From contig MNEA01000127.1 in NCBI GenBank assembly GCA_001917435.1, positions 1 through 62,602 of the forward strand: DNA of 62,602 bases, in the 5' to 3' direction. The position numbers and the translations under genes were made by a program. The notes below the pieces were generated by a model. That model was not told where the DNA came from, made no database searches, and saw nothing but the letters and a program-made list of their open reading frames with translations. The DNA comes from Acidobacteria bacterium 13_2_20CM_2_57_6. GTDB lineage: Bacteria; Acidobacteriota; Terriglobia; Acidiferrales; UBA7541. Positions 60,140 through 62,602 of this stretch are shown here, piece by piece. Within the stretch, counting starts at the first letter, position 1. The number at the start of each line of letters is the position of its first letter.

Positions 60140-61173
60140 GCGAGCCGCCTACGAAGGAGGTAGATGAAGAGCGGAGCGCCGACCACGGCGGTCACGGCGC
60201 CGACGGCGAGTTCGTTGGGTGCAACCACAGTGCGCGCCAGAGTGTCCGCGAAAACAACAGCAATGGCGCCGCCGATCGCGGCTGTCGGCAACAGAGTGCG
60301 ATGGTCTGACCCGAAGATGAGGCGCATCACATGCGGAACGATCAGACCAACGTAACCGATGGCGCCGCTGACGGAGACGGCCAACCCGGTTAACAAAGAC
60401 GCCGCAATGTAAACGACCAGACGAATGCGCGGAACGTCCACGCCAAGGTGCATGGCTTCTTTTTCTCCGGCGAGAAGCAAGTTCAAATCGGAAGCGGTGG
60501 TGTAAATCGCACCAGAGGCAGCGATGAACCCGATGCCAAGAAACCAATAGACGCTCTTCTGCAGAGGAGTAGACAGATCGCCCATCAGCCAGAAGGAGAG
60601 ACCACGGAGATTTCCCGTGAGAGTGCTCATGAGGAACATGATGATGGCGGAAATGAAAGAGGCGGTGATGACACCGCCGAGGAGAAGAGTGGTGCTGTCA
60701 ATTTGGCCCTCGCGGCGACCGAGAAAATAGACGGCGGCGACGGTGGCGGCAGCACCAAGAAACGCACCGAGAGGAGTCAGCAATGCCGCGAATACCGGAG
60801 AGAGGGTGAGGTGGGGCTCGAGGATGAGCGCCAGGATGGCGCCGAGGCCCGCACCACTGGAAACGCCAAGGACGTAGGGATCAGCGAGAGGATTGCGAAG
60901 GAGCGCCTGGAAGCTGGTGCCGGCCACGGAGAGAGACGCACCGACAATGATTCCGAGGAGAATCCGGGGAAGGCGGATATTCTGGATGATCAGGACGTAG
61001 TCGCTGGAAATGTTGGTGCGCTGGTGCAACAAGACGTTCCATAGATCGCGGCCAAGAGCATAGAGAGAAACAGGGACAGCGCCAAATTTAATGGCAATGA
61101 CGACAACAACGAACAAAATCAGGAGCAATGCGAAGCATTGCAGGAGGAGGCGCCGGAGCGTCAGCGGGCGCAT
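60136..61173 (-). CDS. btuC: Vitamin B12 ABC transporter permease (FecCD family)
   Basis: The 345-residue membrane subunit of the BtuCD-type importer, with about ten helices. Family text includes YVLIIQNIRLPRILLGIIVGASLSVAGTSFQALLRNPLADPYVLGVSSGAGLGA, GEKEAMHLGVDVPRIR and the coupling region GAIGYVGLIVPHVMRLIFG followed by HRTLLPTAAIGGA. The start lies inside the end of btuF (13-bp overlap), so it is expressed from the same message. Confidence 0.93.
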   Translation of the reverse strand: MRPLTLRRLLLQCFALLLILFVVVVIAIKFGAVPVSLYALGRDLWNVLLHQRTNISSDYVLIIQNIRLPRILLGIIVGASLSVAGTSFQALLRNPLADPYVLGVSSGAGLGAILALILEPHLTLSPVFAALLTPLGAFLGAAATVAAVYFLGRREGQIDSTTLLLGGVITASFISAIIMFLMSTLTGNLRGLSFWLMGDLSTPLQKSVYWFLGIGFIAASGAIYTTASDLNLLLAGEKEAMHLGVDVPRIRLVVYIAASLLTGLAVSVSGAIGYVGLIVPHVMRLIFGSDHRTLLPTAAIGGAIAVVFADTLARTVVAPNELAVGAVTAVVGAPLFIYLLRRRLA

Positions 61174-62282
61174 GCGCGGCCTCCGGGAACAGTGTCGCTG
61201 CTGCGCAGTACGCCGGAAAGCATAGAAAATGCCGAATGGGGAGGCTGAACCGGCGGCAGAGGCATCTTTTCGTTCTTGTCTTTTTCGGTTTTTTCTTTAT
61301 CCATTTTCTCCTTGGCAGGTTTCTCGTTGAGGTTTTCCGGTTTTTCAACAAAGGCTTCGGGATGAAGCTGCCGCGCAAGCTCTTCAATTGCGGCGACGAT
61401 GCGCGGGGCCGGCCGGTTCACGGCGTCACTAATCACGGCGTAGCGGCGATTGGTGACGGCTTCCAGGATGCGCCAGCCAGGAAGAGTAGACAGGGCTTCG
61501 AGGCCCGGAGGAGCTGTTTCAGAATGCGAGGCCGCAAAGACGAGATAGTCAGGTTGCAGACGAGCGGCTTCTTCAAGGCTGATCTGCGGCCAGTCCTGCT
61601 CAGCATCAACGATGGAGACGGCGCCTGCATAGCGGAGCGCGTCGGCGATGAAAGTGTGCTTGCCAACGGAGATGAGCGGCTGGTGCCATACAACAAAGAG
61701 AACACGCTCTGCAGGAGAAGACGCAAGACGTTGCCGCAGAGCGGCAAGCTGATGTTCCATTTCGGCGGCGACCGACGCACCGACGTCTGGAACGCCCAAG
61801 AGGTCGGCGAGCTTTTTCGATGAAGCGATGATGTCATTGACGGAGTGAGGGTCGGTGGCGTAGGAAGGGATTCCCAGGTTATCCAGAGCGTGGACGGTTT
61901 CAAGGCGGTTCAGACCTTTAGTCACGAGGACGAGATCGGGATGGAGAGCGGCAATTTGCTCCAGGCTTGGATTGATTGCGCCGCCGACCTTGGTTTTTTT
62001 CTGGGCATCGGGCGGGTAGTCGCAGAATTCCGTGTCGCCGACGAGACGGTCCTGCACGCCGAGAGCATAGACCGTTTCGGTGAGGCTTGGAGCCAGGGAC
62101 ACGATACGGCGAAGAGGTTGCGGAATGCGCACAGAGCGGCCGGTTTCATCGGTGACTTCACGGTAGACCGGAGAGGCGGGAGACGAATGGAAAGCACCTT
62201 GCGCGCGGGAGGGCGCTGCGCCGAGCAGCAAAGCAGCCGCAGCAAAAATCATTCTTCGCAAAAGTTGGTTGGTTAACTTCAC
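61161..62282 (-). CDS. btuF: Vitamin B12 periplasmic binding protein
   Basis: Delivers corrinoid to BtuCD. From the GTG at 62280-62282, with GGGAG five bases before it, the protein is 373 residues and starts with a signal peptide (RRMIFAAAALLLGAAPSRAQG). The longer frame upstream runs through the riboswitch and is not coding. The class III binding-protein fold shows RIVSLAPSLTETVYALGVQDRLVGDTEFCDYP and VGGAINPSLEQIAALHPDLVLV. An unusual Lys/Glu-rich tail (EKPAKEKMDKEKTEKDKNEK) followed by a Pro-rich end extends beyond the family's usual length and overlaps btuC by 13 bp. Confidence 0.9.
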   Translation of the reverse strand: MKLTNQLLRRMIFAAAALLLGAAPSRAQGAFHSSPASPVYREVTDETGRSVRIPQPLRRIVSLAPSLTETVYALGVQDRLVGDTEFCDYPPDAQKKTKVGGAINPSLEQIAALHPDLVLVTKGLNRLETVHALDNLGIPSYATDPHSVNDIIASSKKLADLLGVPDVGASVAAEMEHQLAALRQRLASSPAERVLFVVWHQPLISVGKHTFIADALRYAGAVSIVDAEQDWPQISLEEAARLQPDYLVFAASHSETAPPGLEALSTLPGWRILEAVTNRRYAVISDAVNRPAPRIVAAIEELARQLHPEAFVEKPENLNEKPAKEKMDKEKTEKDKNEKMPLPPVQPPHSAFSMLSGVLRSSDTVPGGRACAR

Positions 62283-62318
62283 AAATCTCCCACGGCGAGG
62301 AAACTTCCATTGTCCAAC

Positions 62319-62349
62319 AAAAAAGCCCCACGAGACACCTAAGGGGCTT
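62319..62349 (-). terminator. Terminator of the btuF riboswitch
   Basis: Minus strand: AAGCCCC (62343-62349), a 13-nt loop, GGGGCTT (62323-62329), then TTTTTT. It lies between the B12 aptamer and the btuF GTG, the classic expression platform: ligand binding would favour this terminator and stop transcription of the importer genes. Confidence 0.85.
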
Positions 62350-62394
62350 CCGGCATTGCCCTTTCTCGCGAAGAGCGCGGCCCTCTGCGGCACG

Positions 62395-62520
62395 GAAGGG
62401 TGGCCTGGCTTACGGCTCTTGAGCCGATCACAGTGGCGGGACCGCGGCCGATTCACACGGCCTTCCCCGCTTCCCCTGCCTGCAAATTGAATTTTGAGTG
62501 TAAGCCGCACCCGCGGGAGT
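62395..62520 (-). ncRNA. Cobalamin riboswitch upstream of btuF-btuC-btuD
   Basis: The minus-strand leader shows the 5' element GGGTGCGGCTTACAC (about 62495-62513), GGGGAAGGCCGTGTGAATCGG, GGTCCCGCCACTGTGATCGG and a B12 box AAGCCAGGCCACC (62399-62411). These are the aptamer's conserved blocks in the right order. It lacks the extra 3' GCCACTG...GGGAAGG module seen in the btuB riboswitch, so it is the compact form. It is followed by a terminator hairpin. Confidence 0.85.
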
Positions 62521-62602
62521 GTCAATGCGGGACCGAAACATCGGTGCACGACATTAGGATGAGGGTACTGCAGGTCTCCTTTTTTGCGGTCTGTATCTGA
62601 AA

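Noticed and set aside
62283..62549. N-terminal extension of btuF
   Set aside because: It runs through the second riboswitch and its terminator; the GTG at 62282 has a ribosome site and begins a signal peptide.

Overview
The window is a gene-dense, GC-rich bacterial chromosome segment carrying about 50 genes. Its best match, by inference, is an uncultured soil-type member of the Acidobacteriota. Supporting this are an ADOP-type FtsX permease without its own ATPase, a large secreted HExxHxxGxxH protease of the DUF5117 type, futalosine-pathway menaquinone genes, isoquinoline-oxidoreductase-like molybdenum hydroxylases, a HpnB-like glycosyltransferase, and palindromic intergenic repeats. I saw no rRNA, tRNA or CRISPR array.

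Layout. (1) 0.1-8.1 kb, minus strand: a housekeeping run rplU-rpmA-obgE-nadD-rsfS-(sigma54 activator)-rlmH-(hypothetical)-cobO-accD-folC, driven by a good sigma70 promoter in front of rplU. (2) 8.1-15.5 kb: accessory genes, then xerC and topA, with a beheaded dprA upstream of topA. (3) 15.5-25 kb: a 998-residue kinase/M23 peptidase/aminotransferase fusion, two secreted proteins (one a metalloprotease), an ADOP permease and a transposase remnant. (4) 25-29 kb: mqnA and mqnC of menaquinone synthesis, an RNase H and a zinc-ribbon coiled-coil protein. (5) 29-38 kb: membrane proteins, an exported TldD/TldE-like pair, exported MsrB and a cation diffusion facilitator. (6) 38-49.4 kb: envelope polysaccharide enzymes, including a GH18-deacetylase-GT2 fusion, and a molybdenum hydroxylase cluster with two large subunits and one [2Fe-2S] subunit. 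(7) 49.4-52.5 kb: panB and panC with a DinB-like gene between them and a structured leader before panB. (8) 52.5-55.2 kb: a nonsense-interrupted DUF2007 relic, a BCP peroxiredoxin with TGA at its catalytic cysteine codon, and gatB. (9) 55.2-62.6 kb: a B12 locus with two cobalamin riboswitches controlling btuF-btuC-btuD and btuB-DUF71-DUF6580.

The strongest unusual signal is the peroxiredoxin at 53119-53607 (minus). Its only interruption is a TGA exactly where BCP enzymes carry the peroxidatic cysteine, followed at selenoprotein-like spacing by a hairpin with a G-U-U loop. The protein has no cysteine at all, so it is most simply read as a selenoprotein. Imported cobalamin from the btu genes could be adenosylated by CobO, encoded at the other end of the window. 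The DUF71 protein beside btuB fits the published prediction of a B12-salvage branch of that family.

All function calls come from reading motifs by eye. No database search or folding program was run.
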